Notes under the pieces: model-generated
Told to the model about the DNA's origin: nothing
The model's database searches: none
What the model saw: only the letters and a program-made list of their open reading frames with translations
Program-made: the position numbers and the translations under genes
In this document: positions 33,762-45,928 of the stretch, piece after piece
Position numbering within the stretch: position 1 is the stretch's first letter
How the letters are laid out: the number at the start of each line of letters is the position of its first letter
From: Brachionus manjavacas
Lineage: Eukaryota; Rotifera; Eurotatoria; Ploima; Brachionidae
Assembly: GCA_019054805.1 (NCBI GenBank)
Contig: JAHQIY010000001.1
Span: 10,182,501-10,246,500 of the forward strand
Direction of reading: 5' to 3'
Length of the DNA: 64,000 nucleotides

Positions 33762-36700
33762 TCAATTAAATTTAGAGTAAAAAATTTTATTAATTCGACT
33801 TAAGTCATGCTTAAGTAAACTTTTATTTTGAGACAGTATATCTGTTGATTTAATTCTTGTCTTTAATGTTTGTTCATTTTTTTCACTTTCTTTTTCGCTT
33901 TCATTATCACTCTCATCTTGTTTTTCCTTAATCTAATAAATTTTTATGCCAATCATCTATTAATTTAATGGTTTATTGCGTAATGTGAACACTGGTTAAA
34001 TAAAATAGGTTAAATCTCTGACCTTCTTTAATTATGTTTGCATTAGGGTTATTTTATGACTGTTTTTAAAAATTGATAACATTTACTTTGGAAAAATGTT
34101 CAAAAATGATCTCTAGGAAAACTTTGAAATGAGTATATATTGAATTTAAAGTAGAATTCTAAAATTTCTGATTATATTTATCTGTTTTGATTTTCTTATT
34201 TTGCTTTGTTTCACATTTTTTTTTCTTTTGATCAAAAAATCATAAAAAATTTTTAAAATTCATTAAATAGAATATAATATTTTATATCAATTTGGAGTTT
34301 TTTAAAAAAAATAAAATTTTTGTTACAGAGAAGTATATTTTTTTCTTGTAATATTCAAAATTCTTTTTTCAAAGGAAAAAAGAAAAGTTAATTATTTATA
34401 AAAAAGCTCCAAGTTGATAAAAAATTTGTGCTTTATTCAATTAATTCAATAAAATGCTCAACAAGGTAAAAAATGTTGCCATCTTTAATAGAAATATTTT
34501 AAATGTAATAGCCATAATTTCCATGCGTCGAATGGATGAACATTAGTGTTCACATAACGCAAAATACCCAATTTAATCATATTAAACTTACATTTACATA
34601 GTTAAAGTGGAGTTGTTTCATGGTCTTTTCAAGATCGTCTCTTGGTAGAAAATAGTTCGGAATTTTCAAAGTTGAATCTTTGCTTTTCGCCTCAGTCTCA
34701 TTTGGACTTTTATTAATCTTCAGAACTTGGCCATTCTCTGGTTTTTCCTCGCGATTTTCTTCAATATCTCTATTCTCACAATTAATTTCGTCAGTTATTT
34801 TGTTTAATTCTTCAGGTATAATAACTGTTAAATTTTCTTCTTCATTTTTTGAGTCGCTATCATCGTTTTCCCTCTCAGTTCCATACACTAGCAACGATTT
34901 ATTGTTATCTATCTCGTTCAGATCTTCAATTTGACATCTTTCCTCATCTAATTCCACTTGGTTGCAATCAATTACATTCTCGACAATTTCGTAGGTGTCT
35001 ATTTGAGGTGATTGTGTAATGTGTTGTCTGCATGGAATTATTTCATAACTTGCATTCAGATTACCTGTTTGATCCAAATCTGTATCGTTCAAATTTTCAT
35101 CCATTTGATTCGATTCAGACTCGTCCTCATCATCCTGGTTATTGATCTTGTAACATAAAAAAATAGAACAAAAAAAAAATTAACTTTTAAATTAATACCG
35201 GGCATGATGGAGGCAAATTTTCAATTTTGTCTGATTCGACCAAGTTAACAATGTCATATTGAGTCGATTTTCCATCACTTGATTCAGCCCAGAATGAGTC
35301 AAGTAAATTCCTAATAGGCTCGAATTTTACCTCTTCGTTTTCATCAACACTTTTTGAACTATTTACTTTGATTTCAATTTTTTCTTCTATTTTTTCAGCA
35401 ACTTCTATCTTTTCATTTATTTTTTCATTTTGAACAATTCGATTTTCTGTTTTTATTTCCGACTGAACGACTAATTCAATATCTGATCGTGACACAAAAT
35501 TGACTTTTTCATTTTTGATCTCTAGCCTTTGCTTAAGCATTTTATTTAGCTGGTCTAATTCGCTGAGTTTTTCCAGCAAACCGATCTTTAGCTCGTTTTT
35601 GTCCTTGATTATTTCTTCGACATTGTCATTTTTGGTTGAAAGAACAGACTCGGACCTAAAACTGGTCAAGGACTGGGTAGACTGGATCGACTGAGGCTGG
35701 TTGTTAAAAGAAGAAATGGAAGAAGATTCGTACTTAGAAACGTAAAGAGAAGACTTTTTTTCATCCTGAGAACGATTTTTTTTTCGCTTTAAATAAGCTT
35801 CTTTAATCTCAAATAAATTCTCCTGCGGAAGAATATTTATTTTAAGCTGTCCCTGGCTAATGCCGACTGAGTCCTGTATGTTGTACCAGCCACTTAGATG
35901 AGAAAGTCCGCACATTAAAGGCTTGAGATCGACTGAAACACAGCCTAGAAGTTTGTTTAGACCATTTGACTCTGGATTTTTGTGCCAAACTTTAAATACA
36001 AAATATTTTAATTCATCTATGAAATAGTCTGTGTCCACATTTGTCAATGACTGAAAATCCCAAATAGGTGAACTTGATTGGGAACAAATTTTAGTTTCAG
36101 TAATGTCGCACATATTATTCATATTTGTATTAAACGAAACAAAAGCATCCGGTTCAAAGCATCGAGTGGATTTTTCTTCATACACCTTTGGCAAATGGAT
36201 CGCTTTTTCTATCTCAACTAGACATTTGACTGTGTTTTTGGCACGCAGGGGATTTTTTTTTGGCTCACCATCCTCAACAGGATCTGTATTTAAGCAGATT
36301 TCGTGGTATTTTGGAACTTTGTTTGACTTTAAATTATCCGGAATGGTTTCCTTTATATCAAAATCACTAGAAGGCTTCCAGCCAATTTCTTTAGCAGATC
36401 TAATGACCCTTGTAAAGTCGTCTGCCTTCACAAACCGAATTGTGAGTTCGAGATTTCCTATTTCTTGTTGTGATGGATCTGTAACTGTTTTGATTGGCAT
36501 CCAACCTCTTACTCCAATTCTGTTCTCTAACAAAGGTTCCAAATTAACTGTACAAGAACCAAGCAAAACATCGGAAGAATTCTAGAATAAAAATATACTT
36601 TTACCATTTGAACTTATGGATTGAATTATTTACTTTGATATATGAATCGGAATTTCTTGACCATACTTCAAAGACTATTTGACCGAGCTCGATTTGTTCA

Positions 36701-39700
36701 GCTAAACTTAGCGTTTTTTTTGAAGAACAGTCGTATTTAGATAAAAGTGCACAGTTTATGTCAAAATAGTCAAAAAAATCTAATGAATAGCCATTTGGCG
36801 AAAATGCAATTACTCTTGTTTGCCTAAAGTCCTTTTAGAAATTTTAAAAATTAAACTACAATTTTGTTTAGTAGATTGATTTTAAAAATATTCGAATTAA
36901 GCGTCTAAAATTTTAAAGAATGGATGGTGCTTTTTTCAAATTAAAAATTTCCACTAAAATTATATCTTTTTAAAGCTCATCTTTAGCTCTTAATAAACCT
37001 AAAATTTTCTTTTCTTGGGATTTAATGTACAAATTAAAAAGTATCTAAATGCTGTACAATATCATTGTTCCATTGTCTATCTGTTTTTAAGATTGTCCAA
37101 TTTGTTTTATCCTTGTCCACGAATTTGTAAGAGGATTAAGACAAAATTAATAAATTATTTTTTTCAATAAAACAATCACTCAAATTTGCCATGTTGTTTT
37201 AATTAGCTTTTTATGGTCATATTGTTTTATAGTTCTGAAACAATGAACCTATGAAATTTAGAAAAAGAGAGGACTCAACAAATTGTTTTGCTTGGGTATG
37301 TACTTCTTAATCTATGTCTTCTTAACAATCATTTTTTTTAGCTTATTTACTTTATTTTGATTTTTTTTATCTCATTTTACTAAAATTAATTTTATTTTTT
37401 ATTTTGATTTTGATTTTTTTTATTTATTCTGAAGGAGCCCTAGCTCGGTTCAGAAAACAAATAAATAAAAAATAAATAAATGTACGACTGATTCAAAAAA
37501 AAGGAAGCCTTTGTGAAGGAACGTTCTTAAAAATTTAATAAATAAAGCTAATAATAATAAACCATCAAATTACAGTGCTTTTATTAAGGGTCCAGAATCG
37601 GCTAAATTACGTAATTTTACATTATTTTTAGTAAGCTTGCGTAAGCTTTTAGTAAAATTATTCCAAAATGCTTACGGCCAAAAAAAATAAAGTTTTTGGT
37701 AAGAAAAATGAAAAAATTGACTGTTTTTCCAAACTTTTTATAATATTTTTTTGTTTTAAACGATACGCAATGTTGAGCTTTTTTTATCTTTTCAAAAAAA
37801 ATTTCAAAGTTTTTGGAAAAACAGTCAAATTTTACATTTTTAAACCAAAAACCTAATTTTTTTTGACCGTAAGCATTTTGGAATAATTTTACTAAAATTT
37901 ACGTTTTTTAATGTAAGCTAACGTAATTTTCCGTAAAATTACATGTTCTTACAGACTAATATTCACGTAAAATTACGTAACCTTACTAAAAATAATGTAA
38001 AATTACTTAATTACCTTTTATTAAAAGCACTGTATCATATTTTAGAAGAAATAACAAAGGAAAAAGATAAAAACATAAAACCCCCAAGAAAAAACGCAGA
38101 AGGAAAAAGATCGATAGTTTAGAAGTTGAACTTCATCGAATTCAAGTCCTAAAAATATAACTTAAGAGAAAGAAATAAAAAAATAATTTCGCTTTAAAAT
38201 ATTATTTAATTAATTATTTTATTTACTCAATTAATAAACTGTAAATTTATTTATATTTTCTGATTTTTTTTTTTAAGTCCACTTAATATTTCCCTCGTCC
38301 GGCTATGAATTTATTAATTTTTTCAGTCGAAAAATTGTCCATAAATCAAACATAATCAATGTCCATGGACATTGTCCACGAATGATACAAGACCCCAATT
38401 TAATTAGAAAATTGTATCTATTTTCCTTGTGAGACCTAGATTTAAATAATATTATAAGTTGTATTAAAACAATTATTTTACATTTTTTTATTAAAATTTA
38501 TAAATACAAATAGATAAAAATTTAAGCCATATTCTAAAAATTAGATTTAATCTAATCTTATCTTTTAAAAACTTTTTTATCAATTGATTCAACCCGCCAA
38601 AAATTTCCTAAGAAAATTCTGCTGAATTAAGTAAAAATTTTGTTTTTTTTCTAAGATAAAGTTTTTTTTTAAAACCGTATGCTTAATCCATCAATTTGTC
38701 AATTTATTAAAATTAAATTTTACTCTCTTTTCAAAAAAAGGTTTTGCTACATTTAAAAAAAATTAACTTTGTTTATGTGTAACATATAGAATTTCATTTT
38801 TTGTACATACATTTTTAGTGATGAAAAAAAAATGTAGAAAAATGTCCTATTTGAATTTAACTTTAAGTTATTTTTTGTATTTAAATAAAGAATAGATTCA
38901 AAATTCAAATGCTTAGCTATCATTCAAAAATGAACTTGAAATTAGAAAAATATTAATTAAAAAAAAATATGATTATGTAATATGTTCAAGAATATAAATA
39001 CTTACATATGGTCTGTTTAAAAATTTCAAGGAAAATTTTACATATACATTGAAATTTTGTTGACAAAATTCATCACTATTAATTGTATCAATACATTCTT
39101 TTTTTAATCCATTAGCCCTTAGAACTCCAATGCTAATTTGGACATCATTAGGATCAGATAGTTGACGCGGAATAATAGCACAGTCATCTATTGTTTTACC
39201 TCTTTTATATTCTATAGTCAAAAGCAATTGTCCAATGTATCTATCATACTTAAAATCCGAAAATCTGACACTTTTTTCATCATGAGCTCGCAGCAATGGA
39301 ATTATAAAAGATCGGTTATTGACTTCAAGAGTGGAATTTTGGGCAATGCTTAATAGCTTGTCTACAGCAAGCTCACCATGGCCAATCAGTCGTTCCCTAG
39401 AACTTCCATGTGACCATATTTCAAATTTTACCGAGTTATTTGGTTGATTTTGAAACAAATTGACCAACTCACTTTGAACTAGCATTTCTGATGGCAAAAT
39501 TAGCCTGTGTACTATTTTACATTGATTTTTTGTACTAATTCGCTTTGACAAAGTGTGAGAATTAAATATAGAAGTTGACAAAGAACCTGAATTGTGAGGT
39601 GTCGACGGAAATGAATACTTAACATTGTATTCTGACTCAGCACAAGTAGTCTCGTTTTTGTGCTCTTGGCGGACCGGATGAATTTTCAAATCATCCATAA

Positions 39701-42648
39701 CAATTGAAAAAAAATGCTCTCGGAAAACATTTTTTTTAGAATTTTTAATTTTACTTTTGTCATAAAGAGTTTTCTGGGCATTAGTTATTTGCTCTTGGGA
39801 CCCAAGAGACATCAAAATGTTTATCTCTCCAACTTTTTGACCAGTGAATAAGTCAAATACACTTATCCATCCGTCAATTCCAGTCAAAGGCATTTTGGCC
39901 GCATCAGTCAAATGCTCTTTCAAATATCCAAAGTCGTTCATTTTAAGATAAAATTCGTGCAGAGGAAGCTTTATTGTTCCGACTAGTGAATCGGACACAC
40001 TGGCGGAGTTTTTTTTCCAAGCCTCGATGATCATAAAATTATTTTTCATGTTATCAATTATTGATCTGTTTATCATGAAGCCCAAGTTGACAGTCCAGTT
40101 GAAATTTTTCGATGCTTCAAATTTTATTTTTTCCTTATTCCAAAATAAGCGACTGATGAGGTAAATTTTTTCCGGATCCTCGAAGTCCGACCCGAAACTT
40201 CGCGCCTCGTTAATGCTCAAAAACATTTTGATGGACACCGCATCTTCCTTAGTCTTTTTGGCCTCATATGGCTGAATAGCCATCACTGGCTCTTGGACTT
40301 TTTCTTGCTCTTTTTCAAATTTAACTTTTTGAACAGGCATTGTTTCTGAATTTTTGAGTCTTTTTAAATTTACCATAAACTCCTCCAAATCAGAAGACAG
40401 CTCAAGTGACACATTAAGAGTGCCAATTCGTTTACCGACCAAATCTTTCACTGCCAGTCTTTTCAAAAGTTTAAAATTTTTCGATTTAAGAATATTTCTT
40501 AGAGAAAATCTGGCAAAACCAATTAACTGAGGGCCACTTGACGCATTGCTGATCGCAATTGCTTTGGCATTGCTTTGATTAGCAAATGGACGCATGTAGA
40601 TTTTGAATGAAGCGTATGAGCGCCACCAAGATTCAAGAGAATGAGAATTGAATAAAACAGAATAGTCGGCTTGATGGTCAAAAATCACCGAGCACTCGTT
40701 AGTAGTTTCTTTTTGGTCGATTTTTTTTGACATAACTCGCATTACTTGGCTGGACATTGGATTAGTTGACTCTTCCATTATGCTACCCATTACCGGAAAT
40801 TGATATTCAATGAAGAACAGGCTGGCCAAGTCAAATTTTTTGCAAGCAAGGGGAGGCTTTGATCTTGAATTGGAGGATTTTGTGGCCAATTGATGAGATG
40901 GCGATGGCTCGCGAGTTCTGCTGAGCTTGTCAAAAATATTTTGTATCATGGAACTATTGAAAAAAATGAGCTTATCTATGCTAATTTTTGATATTTGAAT
41001 TAAATTGAGAAGTGAAATTCTTTGCGGACTGAGGATGTCAATGTAGCGGTCATTGCATATTGAGCCTTCGCCATCCGAGCTTTGCACTTCAAAAGAAACT
41101 CTCGGATTGTGTCGACAATTTTCGTCATCTGTTTGATCAAGCGAAGAAATGGAGCATCTCGGAACACCACGGTCAATTTTGGGCTCGACGTTTTTCATCA
41201 ATCGAGTAAAAAGATCCGGAGGCTCGAGCAAACTTTTGAGCTCTTGATCTTCGGCTAAAAAGTTGTTGTTGGCCGATTCTTGGCTGAATAAAATATTTGA
41301 TAAAATTTGATGGTCATTCAGTGGATCACTCAGTCTTGACACGTCATTCTCTTCTTCTAAATAATCGTCGAACAAATCAGTCTTGTTCGAAATGATAGAA
41401 TAAAAAGCTGCTGGATCTGACTGCACAGGTTTTAAATCTAGACCCTTAGGCTCAATACTTATGGTCGACTGGGACATTTCTTGCTTTAGCTTGAGGCCTC
41501 TTTCAATCAAATTTTGAATTAGCGGATTTTTGCACTTCTCCATCATGTCCTCATTTAAAGTATTCACATAGCAATTCGAATTGAATAGTAAAGAATTGGG
41601 CAATTTTTTAAAATTATCTTTTGACTTATTTTCTTGGGTTTTTTTGACCAAATCAAGCTGTTGCTTTTCGAATTGTTCATACTTCACATTAAAATCGTTA
41701 ATATTGTTGGCAGGTGTTGGTGTCACTGGGCGACTGTTTTCACTTTGGTCACTTGGTCGCTTCTTATCTACTGAGTCTTCAATCGAACTTAATTATTTAA
41801 AGAAAAAAAAAGATCTAGAAAAATACTTTTGTGAACAGATTCAAATTGAATCGAAACATAAACGTCAGCAATTTTTATCTGACTAGAATCAAAGGCTGGA
41901 AAATAGCTACAATTTAATTATTTATTTATTTCTATGAATTTATTTGATGGTAGTCAAACTTTATCTTACCCCTTTATTGAATTTGAAGGTGTTAGTTCAG
42001 ATATTTGCATTATTTGAACCTTGGCAATTATTTTTTTGCTTTGGTCATCAATAATATCAATATCCAAGGTTTTCATATCTTAATTTAATAAAATTAATTA
42101 ATTTTTTTTTTCAAATCATAAAATACCGTTAAGGTATGCTGCAAATTGTTTTGGTCCACTCCGAACCATATACCTGGCTAGAGTTTGACTAATTTTGTTA
42201 TCTAAACAATTTGTGCCGAATATTTTTGGCCTGAAAACAGCGCCTGTGGTATCCTCTTCACCCCACCAAATACATCTAGCAATCAAATTACCGTTTTTGG
42301 TATCACTTGGAGGATTTTTATCTTTCAGATTAGATTTTATGTTCCGGTTTTGTCTCGCATTATTAGCTAAAGGTTGGTTAGTTTTAGCAGGCTCGTTTAC
42401 TAAATTTATTCTGCTTATTTGTAATTTCAGGTAGCATTTGATCTCTCCTTCGACTTTAGGTGGTAAACTTGTAAAAACTTGCACATCCTCTCGAGATTTT
42501 TGGCTTTTAATAGGTTTTTCTAATAATTATAAAAAGTTAAAAAATAAATTCTAATCAGTTTAGTTTTACTGTTCAATTTTTTTCTGTACATTGAATCAAC
42601 ACTACTAGACGGACTGTTAGAGCGACTTCTGACCGTTTTGCCATTCAT
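33762..42648 (-). CDS. C2CD3: C2 domain-containing protein 3 (centriole elongation factor)
   Basis: Nine exons join in phase: 42648-42570, 42519-42127, 42078-41970, 41882-41827, 41776-39006, 36831-36634, 36581-35199, 35146-34592, 33926-33762; 1902 aa (human about 2350). The N-terminal family block is clear: SLPPKVEGEIKCYLKL, ARCIWWGEEDTTGAVFRP, RYMVRSGPKQFAAYLND. Multiple C2 domains follow: around IIEAWKKNSASVSDSLVGTI and DGWISVFDLFTGQKVGEINI in exon 5, TRVIAFSPNGYS...GQIVFEVWS and LLGSCTVNLEPLL across exons 6-7, and LLGCVSVDLKPLMCGLSHLS in exon 7. A charged tail ends with FLPRDDLEKTMKQL and a last exon rich in Glu/Lys. C2CD3 sits at the distal centriole and is needed for distal appendages and cilia. 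The acceptor of exon 5 (GATTGAAG) was chosen because it alone keeps the frame. The 2.2 kb intron 36832-39005 carries two repeats. Confidence 0.9.
37427..37482 (+). repeat. Retroelement 3'-tail module in a C2CD3 intron (divergent group A)
   Basis: TCTGAAGGAGCCCTAGCTCG, then GTTCAGAAAACAAATAAATA and more AAATAAATA. The start resembles the group A module at 11677-11728, with a small inverted pair (TTCTGAAGG / GTTCAGAA). It lies antisense to the C2CD3 transcript. Confidence 0.45.
37571..38034. repeat. Palindromic Tc1/mariner-type MITE in a C2CD3 intron
   Basis: The element starts TACAGTGCTTTTATTAAGGG and ends with the inverted CCTTTTATTAAAAGCACTGTA: terminal inverted repeats beginning CAGTG and flanked by TA. 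The interior is also palindromic; AAAATGCTTACGGCCAAAAA (about 37664) is mirrored by TTTTTGACCGTAAGCATTTT (about 37859-37880), and a GACTGTTTTTCC pair is nested inside. No coding capacity is visible, so it is a non-autonomous foldback element. Confidence 0.8.
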
Positions 42649-43928
42649 TTTATTCAACCATGAACACCTTTATTACGCTAAATGTATTTTTATTTAATTG
42701 AATAAATTAATTGTACACTTTGTTGTGTTTTCTCTATCAGGTTTATTATTTAGTATTTAAATTGAAAACTATTTAAGACCTTATTTTACTATTAGACTTG
42801 ATGATAGGACCTCAATAATAACTTATCTTAAATTTTTTTTTCAAAAAATTTTGAATTAAGTCCGTTTCCAAAGCGATCATTTAATTCGAATAATTTTAAA
42901 ATTTTTCTACATTTAACAGTTTGACTTTACATTTTGTGACTAAAATAAATGCAAAATTAAATTAACATCAAATTGAAGAATTTTAATGAGCAAAAATTTT
43001 AGCCTAGTTTCATTTTATTTTTTTTAACACTTGAAGAACTAGTTAATAAAAATTAAATTAAAAATTAATTGAATTTGCTTATTGGAACTGGATCAAGAAC
43101 CGCTAAGTTGGTCACGTGTTTAGTGTGCCCATAAAAAAACGGGTTTTTGTTATTAAAACAAATATTGATGCTTTTTTAGTTCCTAATTTATGTTTCAAAA
43201 TTTGACCAAAGTAAAAAATGGCCGCCAAATCAATAACTCGTTTACAAATTCTTGGTCTACATCTTTCATTCTTTACTTAGTCATCTGACTAATTTATTAC
43301 ACTCAATTCCTATTTTTTGATTTCCCATTTCCCACTCAGTCAAAAATAACCTTAAGAATTTTTAAAGATTTATTATTGAGTTTTCTCTAAATATCCCTCA
43401 GATATTTTTGAAAATTTTTTTATATTTTTTATATTTTCTTTATTCTGGCTTTTCAGATTTTATTACAAATAATAGTCTTGTTTTATATAATCACAGATTC
43501 AATAGAAAACTATTTCAATGGTTTTATTTTTGGTTAAAGCAAAGGATTTTAATTTTGATTAGTAAATTAGAATAACTTATAAATTAATATCAGAAGGAAT
43601 ATTGAACATAATCGATAGGGACCAGAGGACTTGAAAAAGACGGTTTGATCTTTTTCCTTTATCATATTTAATTTAGTTCAATTAAATACAGTAGAAATTC
43701 AATTGTATGGAAATAAATTAATAGCATTTTCTATACTAGAATTTTCTTTAAAAGTTAAAATGGATTAGGACATTTTTTTGTTTGATTAAAAAAAATTAGG
43801 TTAATTTTTTAATTTAGGCTTGAAGCTTTAAAAGCTTTTGGTTTTTTGTTTTTTAGCTTTTAACGTGCTACATTTTTTATAAATTAATAATTATTAGTTT
43901 TTGTAAATATCTTGAATTAAAGTATTTT

Positions 43929-43971
43929 TATTTATTTGTTTATCTATACCAAGCTAATGCTTCTTCGAAAT
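43929..43971 (-). repeat. Retroelement 3'-tail module (group A), minus orientation
   Basis: On the minus strand it reads TTTCGAAGAAGCATTAGCTTGG, then TATAGATAAACAAATAAATA. It matches the modules at 9092-9131 and 11677-11728 in the AGCTTGG core and the AAACAAATAAAT end. Confidence 0.5.
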
Positions 43972-44486
43972 AAAAATAAATTTATAAAAAATATTAAAAT
44001 AAAGTTAAATAAGATAAAATAAAAAAAAGGATAAATAAGTCTAAGAAATAAGTAGTATTTCAAAGAGATTGGGAAAGTTTTTAAAACAAAGAGCAAGTTT
44101 AAATTGGATTTTAATATAAGAAGTTTCAAATAAGTCTTTAAAATTAGATCAATCAGCCATGTTTTTCAGCAAAAAGTGTGCTGATAAGTAAATAATGCTG
44201 GGATGAATAATAGGTATGCTAAAAAATTTCATTAATATATTAATCAAGTAGACACATCAAAAGACAGTTAAATTAAGTTTATCAAAAATCGAGTTCCCAA
44301 AAAAAAAATAGTTTAAGACAAGTTTACTGTCCGAAGGATTTTTCAAATTTCTTAAATCAAAGAAGAAATGACCGTTTATTTCACAGAATGTATTTTTTGG
44401 CAATGTGAAATATTAGTACAAAAATTACAGTAGAAAAAGTAAAAACGCTATAATTTTTTTTCTAATTGTGTAAAAATGGTTCTGCT

Positions 44487-44653
44487 TACAGTAAATTGTT
44501 GTACAAATTTGTACAACAAGCTCTGCGAAAACTCTGCAATTTATTGCATATATTAATCAAATATTTTTTGATGGTGTGCATTTTACAGAAAAATGCAGAG
44601 TTTTTGCAGAGCTTGATATTCGTTTGTACAAATTTGGACAACATTGTACTGTA
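44487..44653. repeat. Short palindromic MITE
   Basis: Ends are TACAGTAAATTGTTGTACAA and, inverted, TACAGTACAATGTTGTCCAA; the inverted repeats continue through CTCTGCGAAAACTCTGCA / CTCTGCAAAAACTCTGCA, so almost the whole 167 bp folds on itself. It begins and ends with TA and CAGT, like the 37571-38034 element. No coding capacity. Confidence 0.8.
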
Positions 44654-45285
44654 AGCATATGATATGACGTGACATCAGATGATAATCAAAATGATATCAG
44701 ATGATATGATGTGACAAGTTAATTTCCGGCACTGTATGTATGATTAGTATTTAATTAAAAATGAAATTTAATAATTTATATGACCAGTATTTTTTGATCA
44801 ATATCCGATTGATTAGTAACAGCAAAATATTTGCTGATTTATGAAAAATCCAAAAGAGGAAGACCAAATAAGGCAACAAAAGTTTTATTAATTGATTAAA
44901 ATTTCTTCATATTTTATATAACTGTTGTTTTTTTTTAATCAATATTATATTTCATTACAAATTAATAGATTTTGCTTTAAATATTTAAATTTTACCTAAC
45001 ATTATATATTAAATACTGATCGAAATAGTAAAATACTAATCAAAATAATAAAAAATACTGATCAAAATATTTATTAAACTAATAAATTAATATATATTGT
45101 ATTGTATATCAAATATTGTATTGTATATCGAATTCTTGCCATTTTTGCTAGTCTTCTCCAAAAATTATAATTTAAAATTAATTCCATTTTAAATTTTATA
45201 ATTAAACTAAATCGCCAGAATGGATAAATAAAGGACGATTAAAATCGATACCACAAAATTTGAATTAATACCCCAAATTTTTTAT

Positions 45286-45347
45286 CTAGGCTGAGGTTGC
45301 TTCTAAAATGCGCCTAGCAAGCACTGAGTCTGCTTCATCTTCACTAT
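45286..45347 (-). other. Isolated exon-like segment, gene unknown
   Basis: On the minus strand an acceptor TTTTTAG is followed by 62 nt with normal codon composition, ending in TAG. With one preceding G it would encode DSEDEADSVLARRILEATSA and stop. It is distinctly more GC-rich than its surroundings. No upstream exon for it was found between here and the SNX25 start, and I do not recognise the peptide. It could be the last exon of an unseen gene or a pseudogene scrap. Confidence 0.25.
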
Positions 45348-45928
45348 CTAAAAATTAAAAATATTGGTAATAATTCTTTTGATGTCGCTTTAAAAGAGGA
45401 ATGTATTATTTAATCTAGTTTTGAATTTTTGTTCGAAATAACTAAGAAAACTATTATATTTTCGAATTCCTCGATTAATTTTAATAAATGATAAAAAAAT
45501 TCTTTTATTATATAGAAACAATTAATTAAAAGAATCAAAAAATTTAAATTTTTAGTAAGTTTTTTTAACTTAAAATTAAATTTTAATATCAAGCCTTTTC
45601 AAGATTCTTCTCATTTCAATTCTTATTTTGTAAATTTTATTTTCAATTTAGAAAAGAAATGTTGAAAATTTTAAACAAGCTATGTACAATTTTAATAAAT
45701 TACAAAATATCATAATAAAAATTTCTATTTCATTTAATTATGTTTCAATTTTGAATATCATGTGATAAATGAAATATTTTATTTTATTGAATCTTAAGGT
45801 TAATTTGAAAAGTGAATTGAGAGATAAAATGAATTTGAATAAAAAAAGATACTTTTGGATATCATTTTAAATTGAAAATCAAAATAGAAACTTAGATGAG
45901 CTGGTAAATTTCTAAATAAGATATTAAA

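Larger units (their letters stand above)
42649..45928. other. Intergenic DNA between divergent C2CD3 and SNX25
   Basis: Mostly low-complexity AT-rich DNA. It contains a group A tail module (43929-43971), a small palindromic MITE (44487-44653), a duplicated GTATTGTATATC motif near 45097-45130 and an isolated exon-like segment on the minus strand (45286-45347). The C2CD3 and SNX25 promoters should lie at its two ends. Confidence 0.5.

Noticed and set aside
34930..36585. Plus-strand frames rich in Ser/Phe opposite C2CD3 exons
   Set aside because: They are mirror frames of acidic, Ser-rich coding sequence on the minus strand and have no homology.
41810..41826. Alternative acceptor before C2CD3 exon 5 at AATTAAG
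   Set aside because: It would join out of frame and give an immediate stop; the acceptor ending GATTGAAG at 41777 keeps the frame.
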